From contig NZ_KB731324.1 of the NCBI RefSeq assembly GCF_000353285.1, positions 5,226,577 to 5,290,576 on the forward strand: a DNA stretch of 64,000 bases, in the 5' to 3' direction. This DNA comes from Leptolyngbya boryana PCC 6306 (lineage in GTDB: Bacteria; Cyanobacteriota; Cyanobacteriia; Leptolyngbyales; Leptolyngbyaceae). Made by a program: the position numbers and the translations under genes. The notes beneath the pieces were generated by a model. It ran no database searches. It was not told the origin of the DNA and saw only the letters and a program-made list of their open reading frames with translations. Within the stretch, counting starts at the first letter, position 1. Every line of letters starts with the position of its first letter. This document shows, piece after piece, positions 24,279 through 33,323 of this stretch.

Positions 24279-25772
24279 ATGCACGATACAGAGATTGTCG
24301 TAATCGGGAGTGGAATTGGTGGACTGGTCGCAGGGGCATTATTGGCTCGATATGGAAAGTCGGTGGTGGTCTGTGAAAGCCATACTATTCCAGGCGGCGC
24401 AATTCACAGCTTTTCGCGGCAAGGATTTCATTTTGATTCTGGGGCATCGTTTTACTGCGGGTTGAGCGATGCCCATTCAGTCAATCCGCTGCGCCAAGTT
24501 TTAGCGGTGTTAGAAGAACCCGTCGCAGCGATTCCTTATGATCCGTTTGGTCATTATCATTTTCCAGATGCGACTCTCCCGGTGTATGGAAATTTAGAAA
24601 AATATCGATCGGCGATCGCGAACATTTCTCCTCAAGGTGCGATCGAGCTTGTCGAACTTGAAAAACGGTTTCTCAAACTCTACGAAGGCTTACGCGGAAT
24701 TCCAACGCTCGCTCTACGCAGCGATTGGAAATTAGCCCCGCTTTTGTTGAGTCGTTATCTTCCTTCGTTGCTGAAATTGCTCCCGAATTTGGGGATGATT
24801 CAAGCTTCTGTTGGCGATTTGATGGATCAAACGGTTCGTGATCCTTGGGTGCGAAGACTCATCGATTTGGAATGTTTCCTATTGTCTGGATTAAAGGCTC
24901 ACGGCACGATCGCGCCTGAAGTTGCCTTTATGTTTGGAGAGCGGACGAACTCTGTAATTGACTATCCGATTGGGGGAAGTGGCGCGATCGTCGATGCGCT
25001 GGTGCGAGGCTTGAAAAAATGGGGCGGATCGCTGCGATTGGGTACGCATGTCGAGAAAATTCTCGTGGAATCCGGCAAAGTTCGAGGCGTGCGGTTGCGA
25101 AATGGCGAAGAATTAAAATCAGCGATCGTCATCTCTAACGCCACAATTTGGGATACCTATTCGCAACTTTTAGATCCCCTGCCGAATACTCAAGACGCAC
25201 TCAAAACGCCAGCGATCGAGAGTTTTATGCACTTACATCTTGGAATTCGTTCAGATGGTTTAGAAGGTTTGACAGGTCATCATGTGGTCGTGCATGACGA
25301 TCGAGACATCACGACTCCTGGAAATACCTGCATGATTTCGATTCCCTCGGTTTGGGATGCGACGCTTGCTCCAGATGGGCATCACGTTGTTCATGCTTAC
25401 ACGTTAGAACCTTTTGAAGGTTGGGCGCGAAATGCCGAGTATGAGCAGAAAAAACATCAGCGATCGCAGTCGCTATTTCGTGCCGTTGAGAAAGTCATTC
25501 CAGATTTGAAATCCCGCATCGTCTTGGAACTGATTGGAACTCCGCTGACTCATGCGCGATATTTGCGACGATATCAAGGCACATACGGAGCCGGAATTCC
25601 TGCTGGACAAGGATTATTTCCGAGTTGTTATACGCCAATTGAGAATCTCTACCGAGTTGGAGATAGCACCATGCCCGGAATTGGTGTGCCTGCTGTTGCG
25701 GCTTCGGGAATTCTCTGCGCGAATACACTCGTCGATCCGGCTCAAACACTTGAATTGGTTGATTTACTTTGA
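24279..25772 (+). CDS. FAD-dependent carotenoid-type oxidoreductase (CrtISO/CrtD-like)
   Basis: A 497-residue protein. The N-terminal dinucleotide fold VVIGSGIGGLVAGALLARYG binds FAD and is followed by ESHTIPGGAIHSFSRQG. The C-terminal FAD segment reads LYRVGDSTMPGIGVPAVAAS, as in phytoene-desaturase and carotenoid-isomerase relatives. The substrate cannot be fixed from sequence; C-3',4' desaturase (CrtD) or carotene isomerase are both possible. The next gene starts at its stop codon (TTGA overlap), so the two are probably co-transcribed. Confidence 0.85.
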   Translation: MHDTEIVVIGSGIGGLVAGALLARYGKSVVVCESHTIPGGAIHSFSRQGFHFDSGASFYCGLSDAHSVNPLRQVLAVLEEPVAAIPYDPFGHYHFPDATLPVYGNLEKYRSAIANISPQGAIELVELEKRFLKLYEGLRGIPTLALRSDWKLAPLLLSRYLPSLLKLLPNLGMIQASVGDLMDQTVRDPWVRRLIDLECFLLSGLKAHGTIAPEVAFMFGERTNSVIDYPIGGSGAIVDALVRGLKKWGGSLRLGTHVEKILVESGKVRGVRLRNGEELKSAIVISNATIWDTYSQLLDPLPNTQDALKTPAIESFMHLHLGIRSDGLEGLTGHHVVVHDDRDITTPGNTCMISIPSVWDATLAPDGHHVVHAYTLEPFEGWARNAEYEQKKHQRSQSLFRAVEKVIPDLKSRIVLELIGTPLTHARYLRRYQGTYGAGIPAGQGLFPSCYTPIENLYRVGDSTMPGIGVPAVAASGILCANTLVDPAQTLELVDLL

Positions 25773-26668
25773 CTTTTTTTCTTCAATTTCGAGGTGAAAT
25801 TGCTGCGCTGATGGCTGCTTTGATCTGGGCAACTGCCTCGATCGTCTATACGGGCGTTGGACGGCAAATCAAGCCGCTGGCTTTGAATTTCACCAAGGGC
25901 TGGATTGCGATCGTTTTGCTCATCCTGACCTTACTCCTCACTCAGCGGAATATTCCCTCGATCGATCCTGCTCATTTTCTCCTGCTCTTTCTCAGCGGCA
26001 CGATCGGCATTGGCTTCGGTGACACTGCCTATTTCAACGCGCTCAATTGCATCGGCGCAAGAAGAACCCTTTTATTTGAAACTCTTGCACCTCCTATGTC
26101 TGCTGTGTTTGCCCTGCTTTTTCTCAAAGAGCAGATTTCAACCACGGCTTGGCTTGGGATTGGATTGACGATTGTCGGAGTCGTTTGGGTGATCTTAGAA
26201 CGGGCTTCTGATGTTCACGAAAATTTCCGTCCGCTTCGGGGCAGTCTATTCGGACTGCTAGCCGCGATCGGACAGGCAACAGGTGCCGTTATGTCAAGAG
26301 CCGCACTGGTCAGTTCTGAAATTGACTCACTCTGGAGTACATTAATTCGGCTTTTAGGCGGTACGATCGCACTGCTCATCTGGATCTTGCTGCAACGCCA
26401 ATCGGTTGAACTGGTTAAACCCGTACAAAATCGTCGATTGTTTGTCGTGATTGCAACAACGGGATTCGTGAGTACTTATTTAGGAATTTTACTTCAGCAA
26501 ACGTCTCTGAAATTCGCTGCAACCGGAATCGCACAAGCCTTGAGTAGTACCAGTCCCTTATTTGTCATACCCTTAACTCGGATTTTGGGCGATCGCGTTA
26601 GCATACGATCTGTCATGGGTGTCCTGATTGCGCTGTTGGGAGTGGGTTTATTGTTTCAGCGTCAATGA
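25769..26668 (+). CDS. EamA/DMT-family transporter
   Basis: A 299-residue inner-membrane protein with ten predicted helices in two EamA repeats (the first beginning GEIAALMAALIWATASIVYTG, the second at about residue 155, SLFGLLAAIGQATGAVMSRA). The family exports small metabolites or amino acids; the substrate here is unknown. The TTG start at 25769 overlaps the previous gene's stop; ATG 25811 is possible but would cut into the first helix. It probably shares a transcript with the carotenoid-type gene. Confidence 0.88.
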   Translation: MTFFLQFRGEIAALMAALIWATASIVYTGVGRQIKPLALNFTKGWIAIVLLILTLLLTQRNIPSIDPAHFLLLFLSGTIGIGFGDTAYFNALNCIGARRTLLFETLAPPMSAVFALLFLKEQISTTAWLGIGLTIVGVVWVILERASDVHENFRPLRGSLFGLLAAIGQATGAVMSRAALVSSEIDSLWSTLIRLLGGTIALLIWILLQRQSVELVKPVQNRRLFVVIATTGFVSTYLGILLQQTSLKFAATGIAQALSSTSPLFVIPLTRILGDRVSIRSVMGVLIALLGVGLLFQRQ

Positions 26669-26894
26669 TTTTAATCACTGGTAGGTAACAGGTGATGCTG
26701 GGTAACATTTACAACGTGATACGATGCCGTGTAACAATGTCTTTCATAAATCTATAGAACAACATTCAGTGATTTTGCTAACGCAGATATTCAGAACTGC
26801 ATAGTATCTCTAGAGGAGGAAAGCTACGGGACTAACACGGGGTCGCTACGATTTCAATTCCTAGCAACGTCAATGTTTGAGGAAAGAGTTGTTT

Positions 26895-27209
26895 ATGCAA
26901 GTTTTGTTAGTGGTTTCGGGATTATTTTACGTAGCCGTGATGCCAGTTCTCTTCATTAGCTGGCTCGAATTTTTCCGTCATGATCAAGATGATTTAACCA
27001 AGAAAGAGCAACGGATATCAGGCTTAGTGATTGCGATCGCGTGTCTATTTTGGGTCATCGTTCTCCCCTTCGCTTACTTAGAACTTCTGGATAAATTTAA
27101 GCGTTCTAGCCGTGCCGCAAGACTCTATCAAAAAATGTTAACGGCTCCGAAAATCCAATCCTTAACGCCACCCGAAGATTTTCCCTGTTCTAATTTCTCG
27201 AACAACTGA
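26895..27209 (+). CDS. Small two-helix membrane protein
   Basis: About 104 residues from ATG 26895, which has an excellent ribosome binding site (GAGGAAAGAG, 26879-26888). Two membrane helices lie at about residues 3-23 (VLLVVSGLFYVAVMPVLFIS) and 42-65 (SGLVIAIACLFWVIVLPFAY), with a charged loop between them. The tail is basic then Pro-rich. I recognise no family. The 226-bp upstream gap has no other gene. Function unknown. Confidence 0.65.
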   Translation: MQVLLVVSGLFYVAVMPVLFISWLEFFRHDQDDLTKKEQRISGLVIAIACLFWVIVLPFAYLELLDKFKRSSRAARLYQKMLTAPKIQSLTPPEDFPCSNFSNN

Positions 27210-27351
27210 GTGACATTTGCAACCAATCTGTATCTCGTGAGAGAAGACAAAGCGGCTGCATTTAGAAAATACTAAAGGTGGAAATGGAAGAAATTTGCTG
27301 TCAAGAACAATACAATATGTGAGGAAAATGGTACGCTCCAGTACCAGTTGT

Positions 27352-27485
27352 TATAATGGCAATGATTCTGCTACCGAGGCTGACTCGCTTACGTCCCTCG
27401 TTTTGTCTTATAAGTAGCAGTTCTTTCTCGCATGTCCGTATTAAATTAGCCAACAGCAAGATCAAACCAGAGTACCTGGTTTTTT
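27352..27485 (+). ncRNA. Candidate structured small RNA of about 120 nt
   Basis: A perfect -10 box TATAAT lies at 27352-27357; the -35 region is weak. About six bases later the presumed transcript has CTGCTAC (27368-27374) pairing with GTAGCAG (27414-27420), and inside it CGAGG (27375-27379) pairing with CCTCG (27396-27400). An intrinsic terminator ends it: AAACCAG (27464-27470), a 5-base loop, CTGGTTT (27476-27482), and a T-run. No coding frame in the interval is convincing. Promoter, fold and terminator in order support an RNA gene. Confidence 0.45.
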
Positions 27486-27793
27486 GTTGTGGGTGCTTTT
27501 GTCAACACTTTAGGGAAGTCAATCTGTGGGTCGCTTAATTTGAATCTAAGCCCTTTTTAGGGTGCTTGAATTCAAAACGGAGGAACCAATTTTTGGGGCG
27601 AATCTCAAACACCCGTTTGAGAAAGACACCTTCCAGTCTTAGCCCGTCAGCTAACTCCGTCAGCATTGGGAGGATTCTCCAGAACGCAGTTCTCTGCGAT
27701 TATGGTGTCCTGAATTTCGATCGTCTATCTGCGATCGTCAAAAATCCCTCACCCACCTCTCAGCCCTGTGTAGTTAGGAGAGGTTTCAAACTC

Positions 27794-28417
27794 GTGAATA
27801 TTCATTCGATGCTCGTACGGCTCCAAGGCACGCTTGGACGGACTGATTTGGTTCAGAAAATGCTGCTGATGGCAGGTACAAGTCATGCCGAGGAGCCAGA
27901 AATCAATCTGGTCGTTGGTTATTCTCATTCGCCGAGTAGTCAGACGGCGCTGGATCTGACATTATGGATTGCTCACCAAACACGCTTGGCAACGGGTAAA
28001 CAGGTGACGGTTCAAGTCGTGTATGTGATTGATGATGGCGTGATGAACCGGATTCCGGTTTTTAATAGCACCTCGAAACGCTCGAAAAAAGAAGCGGGAA
28101 ATGAGTGGCAGACCAGCCGAACTGCGATCGCGGAATTAGAAACGATGGCAAGTCCGCAGTTTGGGATGGCGGAACTGTTTGAGCAAGCCGATCGCATCTT
28201 ATGGAATGCGCGCTGTATGGCGGAAGAATGGCGCGGTTCCCTGAAGACGCATTTGCGGTTTGGGCGTGTTGCAAAAGAGTTGAAGGAAGTTGTCGAGGCT
28301 GAGAAGGCTTCGCTGTTGATTTTGGGATGTGATACAGGCGACCATCCGCTGGTGAGGCAATTGGGGGTGCAGTTCCCCTGTCCAGTGTTGGGAATTCCGT
28401 CTGTGTTGGAAGATTAG
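27794..28417 (+). CDS. Universal stress protein (UspA-like)
   Basis: About 207 residues from GTG 27794, chosen because AGGAGAGG sits at 27776-27783; ATG 27809 is an alternative, and the open frame back to 27566 reads as non-coding. The Usp fold is seen in INLVVGYSHSPSSQTALDLT, a long middle insertion, and the nucleotide-binding end KASLLILGCDTGDHPLVRQL. The usual GxxG..GS/T loop is reduced, so ATP binding is uncertain. It stands upstream of the Na+/H+ antiporter, a common cyanobacterial pairing. Confidence 0.8.
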   Translation: MNIHSMLVRLQGTLGRTDLVQKMLLMAGTSHAEEPEINLVVGYSHSPSSQTALDLTLWIAHQTRLATGKQVTVQVVYVIDDGVMNRIPVFNSTSKRSKKEAGNEWQTSRTAIAELETMASPQFGMAELFEQADRILWNARCMAEEWRGSLKTHLRFGRVAKELKEVVEAEKASLLILGCDTGDHPLVRQLGVQFPCPVLGIPSVLED

Positions 28418-28420
28418 GGT

Positions 28421-28462
28421 GAACCATCGGCGATCGCGGAGATTTAGACGATCGCCTGGTTC
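28421..28462. terminator. Inverted repeat after the stress-protein gene
   Basis: GAACCA, then GGCGATCG (28421-28436 region) pairs with CGATCGCC and TGGTTC (28449-28462). It begins 4 bp after the stop codon. There is no U-run on the plus strand, so it could be a processing hairpin or a weak terminator. A second stem (CCCCAACG with CGTTGGGG) follows near 28482-28515, close to the next start. Confidence 0.55.
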
Positions 28463-28531
28463 AAAAAGTAAGCTTAGTTCCCCAACGAAAGGTATGGTTT
28501 TTAGTGGCGTTGGGGTAGCAGCTCAGAACTT

Positions 28532-30127
28532 ATGACAGGAAAAATATTAGCGATCGCGGTGGGTGATCAGGGTCAGTTCGCGCAGTTAGTGACGGTACTG
28601 ATTATTTTGCTGTTGGTGGCGACGATTGTGGCATTGCTGTCGCGACGGTTAAGAGTGCCTTATGTGACGGGATTGGTGCTGGCAGGAGTCGCGATCGCGG
28701 AATTTCTGCCTCGAAAAGTTGGATTAGATTCAGCGCTGATTATTAATTTGTTTCTGCCCATTTTGCTGTTTGAGGCAGCGATTAATACTGATATTAGTCG
28801 GTTAAGAAGTACGCTGAAGCCGATTTTGCTGCTCGCAGGTCCGGGTGTGCTGATCGCAGTTGGAATTACGGCGATCGGACTAAAATTTGGCTTGGCATTG
28901 GAGTGGATTCCAGCGCTGTTGGTTGGAGTGATTTTGGCGATTACGGACACAGTGTCGGTGATTGCCGTGTTTAAAGAGGTGGAAGTTCCCTCCAAACTGA
29001 TCACGATCGTCGAAGGAGAAAGCCTATTTAACGACGGCATTGCGCTGGTGCTGTTCAGTTTGGTTTTGAAATTTAATTCGACTGGTAGCCTTGCGCTGAC
29101 TGATGGGATTCGCGAGTTGGTGGTCGTGATTGTTGGCGGACTCGCGGTTGGCTTGGTTCTGGGGTATTTGGGAGTGGAATTGTATTTGCAATCCGAAGAT
29201 GATCCACTCAGCAGTATTTTGTTGACTGTGGCGATCGCGCTGAGTGCATTTCAATTAGGTCAATTTCTGCATGTTTCGGGTGTGGTAGCAGTCGTGATTG
29301 CGGGTTTGATGTTGGGAAACTTGGAGCGATCGCGCAAGGTTTCGGCATCGAGTCGGATCACGGTACTGAGCTTTTGGGAGTATGCGGGATTCGGAGTCAA
29401 TACGTTTATTTTTCTGCTGATTGGATTAGAGCTGCGATTAGATACGTTGGGGCGAATTTTGCCTGCGGTCTTGCTGGCTGTGTTGGCATATCAGATTGGG
29501 CGGATGTTGGCAGTGTATCCCCTACTCGCATTGGTAGGAGTGTTTGATCGACCCATTCCGCTCAAGTGGCAACACGTGCTGTTTTTGGGCAATATTAAAG
29601 GCTCGTTGTCGATGGCTTTGGTGTTAAGTTTGCCATCGAGTATTCCGGGGCGAGAATCGCTGATTGCGATCGTGTTTGGGTCGGTGTTGTTATCGCTGGT
29701 TGTGCAAGGGGTGGGATTGCCGTTTATTGTTCAACGATTGAAGTTGGCTCATCGTTCCGAGGTGCAAGAGTGGGTCGAAGGATTGCAATCGCAGTTAATG
29801 ACGGCAAAAGCAGCGCAGGATGAACTCGACACCTTGCTCAAAAGTGGGGTTTTGCCGAAGTCAGTATATGAGGAATTGCGATCGAGCTATCAAATTAAAG
29901 TGGCAGCGGCCGAGCGATCGCTGCGAGATTTTTACAATCGTCGCTCGGAGAAATCTACTGTCCTTACCTTTCAGGCATCTCGGTTTGATGCAGTGAAGCG
30001 ACGGTTGTTATTAGCGGAAAAAAATGCCTTGAATGATGCGTTGCGTAAGCGAATTTTGTCTGAGGAAGTTGTGAAAGGCAGATTGAAAGCGATCGATGAG
30101 CAGTTGTTGAAGGTTGAGGATGATTGA
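28532..30127 (+). CDS. Na+/H+ antiporter, CPA1 (NhaP) family
   Basis: A 531-residue membrane protein with about 12 helices over the first 400 residues. The core motif ITDTVSVIAVFKEVEVPSKL then VEGESLFNDGIALVLFSLVL holds the acidic residues that exchange Na+ and H+ in this family. The C-terminal 130 residues are a cytoplasmic helical tail (LKLAHRSEVQEWVEGLQSQL and on), typical of CPA1 antiporters regulated at the tail. It likely controls pH and sodium balance at the plasma membrane. Confidence 0.93.
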   Translation: MTGKILAIAVGDQGQFAQLVTVLIILLLVATIVALLSRRLRVPYVTGLVLAGVAIAEFLPRKVGLDSALIINLFLPILLFEAAINTDISRLRSTLKPILLLAGPGVLIAVGITAIGLKFGLALEWIPALLVGVILAITDTVSVIAVFKEVEVPSKLITIVEGESLFNDGIALVLFSLVLKFNSTGSLALTDGIRELVVVIVGGLAVGLVLGYLGVELYLQSEDDPLSSILLTVAIALSAFQLGQFLHVSGVVAVVIAGLMLGNLERSRKVSASSRITVLSFWEYAGFGVNTFIFLLIGLELRLDTLGRILPAVLLAVLAYQIGRMLAVYPLLALVGVFDRPIPLKWQHVLFLGNIKGSLSMALVLSLPSSIPGRESLIAIVFGSVLLSLVVQGVGLPFIVQRLKLAHRSEVQEWVEGLQSQLMTAKAAQDELDTLLKSGVLPKSVYEELRSSYQIKVAAAERSLRDFYNRRSEKSTVLTFQASRFDAVKRRLLLAEKNALNDALRKRILSEEVVKGRLKAIDEQLLKVEDD

Positions 30128-30182
30128 CGCTAAAGCTGCATTAACGGATGATAGCGAATGCTGTCTGTAATTTTATTGTGTT

Positions 30183-31550
30183 ATGACTTCTGCGAACCCG
30201 TACAGTGAAGCGATCGCGCTTCATGTCACCGATGCTCACCACGATCTTGTGATTCAGCGCCCGAGTGCGGGACTGGCGTTGCAAGGTCGAATTCGGGTTC
30301 CAGGAGATAAATCGATTTCGCATCGGGCGTTAATGTTGGGCGCTTTGGCTCAAGGCGAAACCGTTATTCACGGATTGCTTTTAGGAGAAGATCCAAGAAG
30401 CACAGCTAGTTGTTTTCGGGCGATGGGAGCCGAAATCTCGGAGTTGAACACGGAAGAGGTGCGAGTCAAGGGAATTGGACTGGGCAATTTAGTCGAGCCT
30501 GTGGATGTTTTAGATGCGGGAAATTCTGGCACAACCTTACGATTAATGCTCGGAATTTTGGCATCGCATCCGGATCGATTTTTTACCGTAACCGGAGATG
30601 GATCATTGCGATCGCGTCCGATGTCTCGTGTCGTGAAACCCCTTCAGCAAATGGGCGCACAGATTTGGGGACGCAAGCAAAATTCGCTCGCGCCTTTAGC
30701 CATTCAGGGGCAGGTTTTGAAACCGATTCATTACCATTCGCCGATCGCGTCTGCTCAAGTGAAATCCTGCGTTTTACTTGCTGGATTAATGACGCAAGGA
30801 AAAACAACCGTCACCGAGCCAGCCTTGTCGCGCGATCATAGTGAACGGATGCTGCGGGCGTTTGGAGCAGATTTAACCGTTGACCCTGAAACCAATAGTG
30901 TGACCGTAACCGGACAGTCTCAATTGACCGGGCAGACGGTTGTTGTGCCGGGAGATATTAGCTCAGCCGCATTTTGGCTCGTTGCAGGGGCGATCGTACC
31001 TGGGTCAGATTTGACGATCGAGAATGTTGGGGTGAATCCAACCCGAACGGGTGTCTTAGAAATTCTCGAGCGCATGGGAGCTGATATTACCTTGGAAAAT
31101 CAGCGGGAAGTTGCAGGCGAACCTGTAGCAGATTTGCGGGTGCGGCATAGTGCATTGAAAGCTTGTGAAATCTCAGGCGATGTGATTCCAAGATTGATTG
31201 ATGAGATTCCAATTCTGGCAGTGGCAGCGGCATTTGCCGAGGGAACCACGATTGTTAAAGATGCGGAAGAGTTACGTGTGAAAGAGAGCGATCGCATTAC
31301 TGTGATGGCGACGCAGCTAAATCAGATGGGAGCTTCGGTTCGAGAACTCCCGGATGGAATGGAAATTACAGGTGGAACGCCTCTGAAAGGGGCTGAAGTG
31401 GATAGCTATACGGATCATCGGATTGCGATGAGTTTAGCGATCGCGGCGTTGAATGCTGCGGGAACGACGACGATTCATCGGGCAGAGGCGGCAGCGATTT
31501 CGTATCCAGATTTCACGCCGACATTGCAGCGGGTTACGGGGTTAGGTTGA
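30183..31550 (+). CDS. aroA: 3-phosphoshikimate 1-carboxyvinyltransferase (EPSP synthase)
   Basis: A 455-residue protein of the shikimate pathway that joins shikimate 3-phosphate and phosphoenolpyruvate. Seen: [20 protein letters not shown] (substrate-binding Lys and Ser), [16 protein letters not shown], the [13 protein letters not shown] segment, and [15 protein letters not shown], which holds key residues. The N-terminus has about 30 extra residues before the core. In the window aroK, encoding the step two before it, lies 600 bp downstream on the opposite strand, but they are not co-transcribed. A secure call. Confidence 0.97.
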   Translation: MTSANPYSEAIALHVTDAHHDLVIQRPSAGLALQGRIRVPGDKSISHRALMLGALAQGETVIHGLLLGEDPRSTASCFRAMGAEISELNTEEVRVKGIGLGNLVEPVDVLDAGNSGTTLRLMLGILASHPDRFFTVTGDGSLRSRPMSRVVKPLQQMGAQIWGRKQNSLAPLAIQGQVLKPIHYHSPIASAQVKSCVLLAGLMTQGKTTVTEPALSRDHSERMLRAFGADLTVDPETNSVTVTGQSQLTGQTVVVPGDISSAAFWLVAGAIVPGSDLTIENVGVNPTRTGVLEILERMGADITLENQREVAGEPVADLRVRHSALKACEISGDVIPRLIDEIPILAVAAAFAEGTTIVKDAEELRVKESDRITVMATQLNQMGASVRELPDGMEITGGTPLKGAEVDSYTDHRIAMSLAIAALNAAGTTTIHRAEAAAISYPDFTPTLQRVTGLG

Positions 31551-31580
31551 TAAATTTTCGGAGAATCTCGGAAATTGCTT

Positions 31581-31781
31581 CCACCTGTAAATTTCGGGTT
31601 GATTTGTCGATCTCACTCTCCCGCACAGGGTTTTAAACCCCGTGCTAACTGTGCAAAGTCCCTGAACGGACTGAATCGCTATATTCTGGTAGTCTCTTTA
31701 GAGACTTCGCACGGTTAGACCGTGATTTTCAATCACGGGCGGGAAAGCGCAATCAATGATCAACCCAAAATTTACAGGTGG
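31581..31781. mobile_element. 201-bp MITE with 8-bp target duplication
   Basis: CCACCTGTAAATTT...GGGTTGAT at the left (31581-31603) is repeated as its complement at the right end (31759-31781), with one mismatch in 23 bp. The 8-bp sequence AATTGCTT flanks both sides (31573-31580 and 31782-31789), as expected for a target-site duplication. The inside is a nested hairpin: 31620-31661 pairs imperfectly with 31703-31743, both carrying CTAAC-YGTGC-RAAGTC. No gene inside. It inserted exactly at the RidA stop. Confidence 0.85.
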
Positions 31782-31788
31782 AATTGCT

Positions 31789-32172
31789 TTACGCAGCGGT
31801 GAGTGCTGCGATCGCTTCAACCTCGATTTTCAACCCTGGCACAAAAAGGCTCTCGACTTGTACAAGGGAACTTGCAGGCAAGTGCTGTTCAAAGTAGCGA
31901 AATAAAACAGTTCTAAGCTGACTCAGTTGTCCTAGCTCGGTAACGAATATCGTGACTTTGAGTAATCCTTGAAAGCTCGTCTTTTCTGCTTCGAGAATGC
32001 CTTGCATCTGTTCGAGAATCACTTCAGCCTGAGCGATTAGATCTTCGTCTTGTGCAGGCGTATTGAACGCGGTTAAGCCCGAAATAAACAGTAAGTCACC
32101 GTGGCGTACGGTATGCACATACGCACCTAGGGGTCTGTCGAGATGAGGATAATTTTTGCGTTCAATCTGCAT
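31789..32172 (-). CDS. RidA-family protein (YjgF/UK114), catalytic Arg position changed
   Basis: A 127-residue protein with the RidA fold: DLLFISGLTAFNTPAQDEDL near the start, QVILEQMQGILEAEKT-type helix, and EVEAIAALTAA at the end. Canonical RidA enzymes hydrolyse reactive imines using an Arg in an ARAAVEV-like strand; here the matching strand is SSLVQVESL, with Ser at that position, so it is probably a Rid2-7-type member without that activity. It overlaps aroK by 11 bp. The MITE adjoins its stop codon. Confidence 0.85.
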   Translation of the reverse strand: MQIERKNYPHLDRPLGAYVHTVRHGDLLFISGLTAFNTPAQDEDLIAQAEVILEQMQGILEAEKTSFQGLLKVTIFVTELGQLSQLRTVLFRYFEQHLPASSLVQVESLFVPGLKIEVEAIAALTAA

Positions 32173-32752
32173 TGGTTTGGAAGGGCATCTCCTTGTTCAA
32201 CTGTTGAATCGCTTCATCCATTTGACGTTTACGATCGCATTCTTGCGCGATCGCTCTCAAAACTCGTTCTGTAATTTGATCAGGCGTTTCATCAGGCTGG
32301 ATCAAGATATGAATGTCGGCTTGAGCATAGCGCGATCGACGTTCAGATAAAAGCTGGTTTAAACGTGATCCTAAGTCTTGCTGCTGAAGTAAAGGGCGAG
32401 TCGTGTCATCACTCAGACGCTTTTGGATCTGCTCAACGGGTAAATCTAACCAAACAATTACGCCATGCTTCAAATAGCTCCAATTATCTGGAGCCACAAC
32501 AATTCCGCCTCCGGTTGCAACAACCTTTCTCAACCGTGAAGAAACCTGAGATAGCGTCGCCGTTTCGAGTTGCCGAAAAATGCTTTCTCCAGATTCAGCA
32601 AAAATGGTCGAAACACTTTGCCCAGTCGCTTGCTCGATAAACATATCCGTATCGAGAAATTCGTAGTTCAAGCGCTGTGCTAATAATTGCCCGATCGTCG
32701 TTTTTCCCACTCCCATCATGCCAATGAGAAAAACACTCACCCCGTTTAACAT
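32162..32752 (-). CDS. aroK: Shikimate kinase
   Basis: A 196-residue kinase that phosphorylates shikimate with ATP. Walker A is GMMGVGKTTIGQLL; the shikimate-binding residues occur in FLDTDMFIEQATG, SGESIFRQLE and VATGGGIVV; the lid Arg is in DDTTRPLL. The length includes a slightly longer C-terminal tail than average. ATG 32752 directly adjoins the stop of the LapA-domain gene, and its end overlaps the RidA gene, so the three are one leftward operon. Confidence 0.96.
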   Translation of the reverse strand: MLNGVSVFLIGMMGVGKTTIGQLLAQRLNYEFLDTDMFIEQATGQSVSTIFAESGESIFRQLETATLSQVSSRLRKVVATGGGIVVAPDNWSYLKHGVIVWLDLPVEQIQKRLSDDTTRPLLQQQDLGSRLNQLLSERRSRYAQADIHILIQPDETPDQITERVLRAIAQECDRKRQMDEAIQQLNKEMPFQTNAD

Positions 32753-33280
32753 TTAGAACTCTTCCTCATCCAAATTTCGAGTCGGTGGTTTGATCACCTT
32801 ATAGTCTGCATCCACAACGTCCGGCGGTGTAGTAGGTTCGCGATAGGTGTAGGAGTACGACGACCCAGATCGTGTTTCTGTAGTCGGTTCTTGACGCTTC
32901 TCGAACTCTTGCCGAGGACGATTGCGCGGTGTCTCTCCCCAATCATCACTCCCATCACTAAACCAATCGTCCGCATCCTCGCTTTTCGAGGGAGGGGATT
33001 GTTGACCGTAGGTGTAAACGCCTGCGGGTTTTGTCGATTGCCGAACCGTTTTACGTTCTGATCGACGCGCTGCAAATCGTGTTAATCCAAACAGGAAGTT
33101 GATGATGATTGTCGTTGCAATCCCAAGCGCGATCGCACCTAAAATCCACAACGACAGTGGCATCGTGGGAGATCGCACTCCTAGAAATACGATCGACATC
33201 GGCACTGTTGAATTTGACAGCGTGAAGATAACCAGAATGCCTGCTACCGCAAGGATAAAGACAAAGCGTAAAAGAGCCAT
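32753..33280 (-). CDS. LapA-domain (DUF1049) membrane protein
   Basis: About 175 residues from ATG 33280. Two membrane helices (LLRFVFILAVAGILVIFTLS and SLWILGAIALGIATTIIINF) with a short SIVFLG-type loop match the LapA_dom family. The C-terminal half is a polar, disordered cytoplasmic tail rich in Ser, Asp, Arg and Pro that is unusual compared with the short standard family. Function in cyanobacteria unknown; family members in proteobacteria act in lipopolysaccharide assembly. First gene of the aroK-RidA operon. Confidence 0.8.
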   Translation of the reverse strand: MALLRFVFILAVAGILVIFTLSNSTVPMSIVFLGVRSPTMPLSLWILGAIALGIATTIIINFLFGLTRFAARRSERKTVRQSTKPAGVYTYGQQSPPSKSEDADDWFSDGSDDWGETPRNRPRQEFEKRQEPTTETRSGSSYSYTYREPTTPPDVVDADYKVIKPPTRNLDEEEF

Positions 33281-33323
33281 GAGCAAAACCCACGATCTAC
33301 GCTATCAGCTTAGCGTATTGAGC

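Noticed and set aside
27566-27793. N-terminal extension of the stress protein
   Set aside because: Lacks family similarity; a ribosome binding site supports the GTG at 27794.
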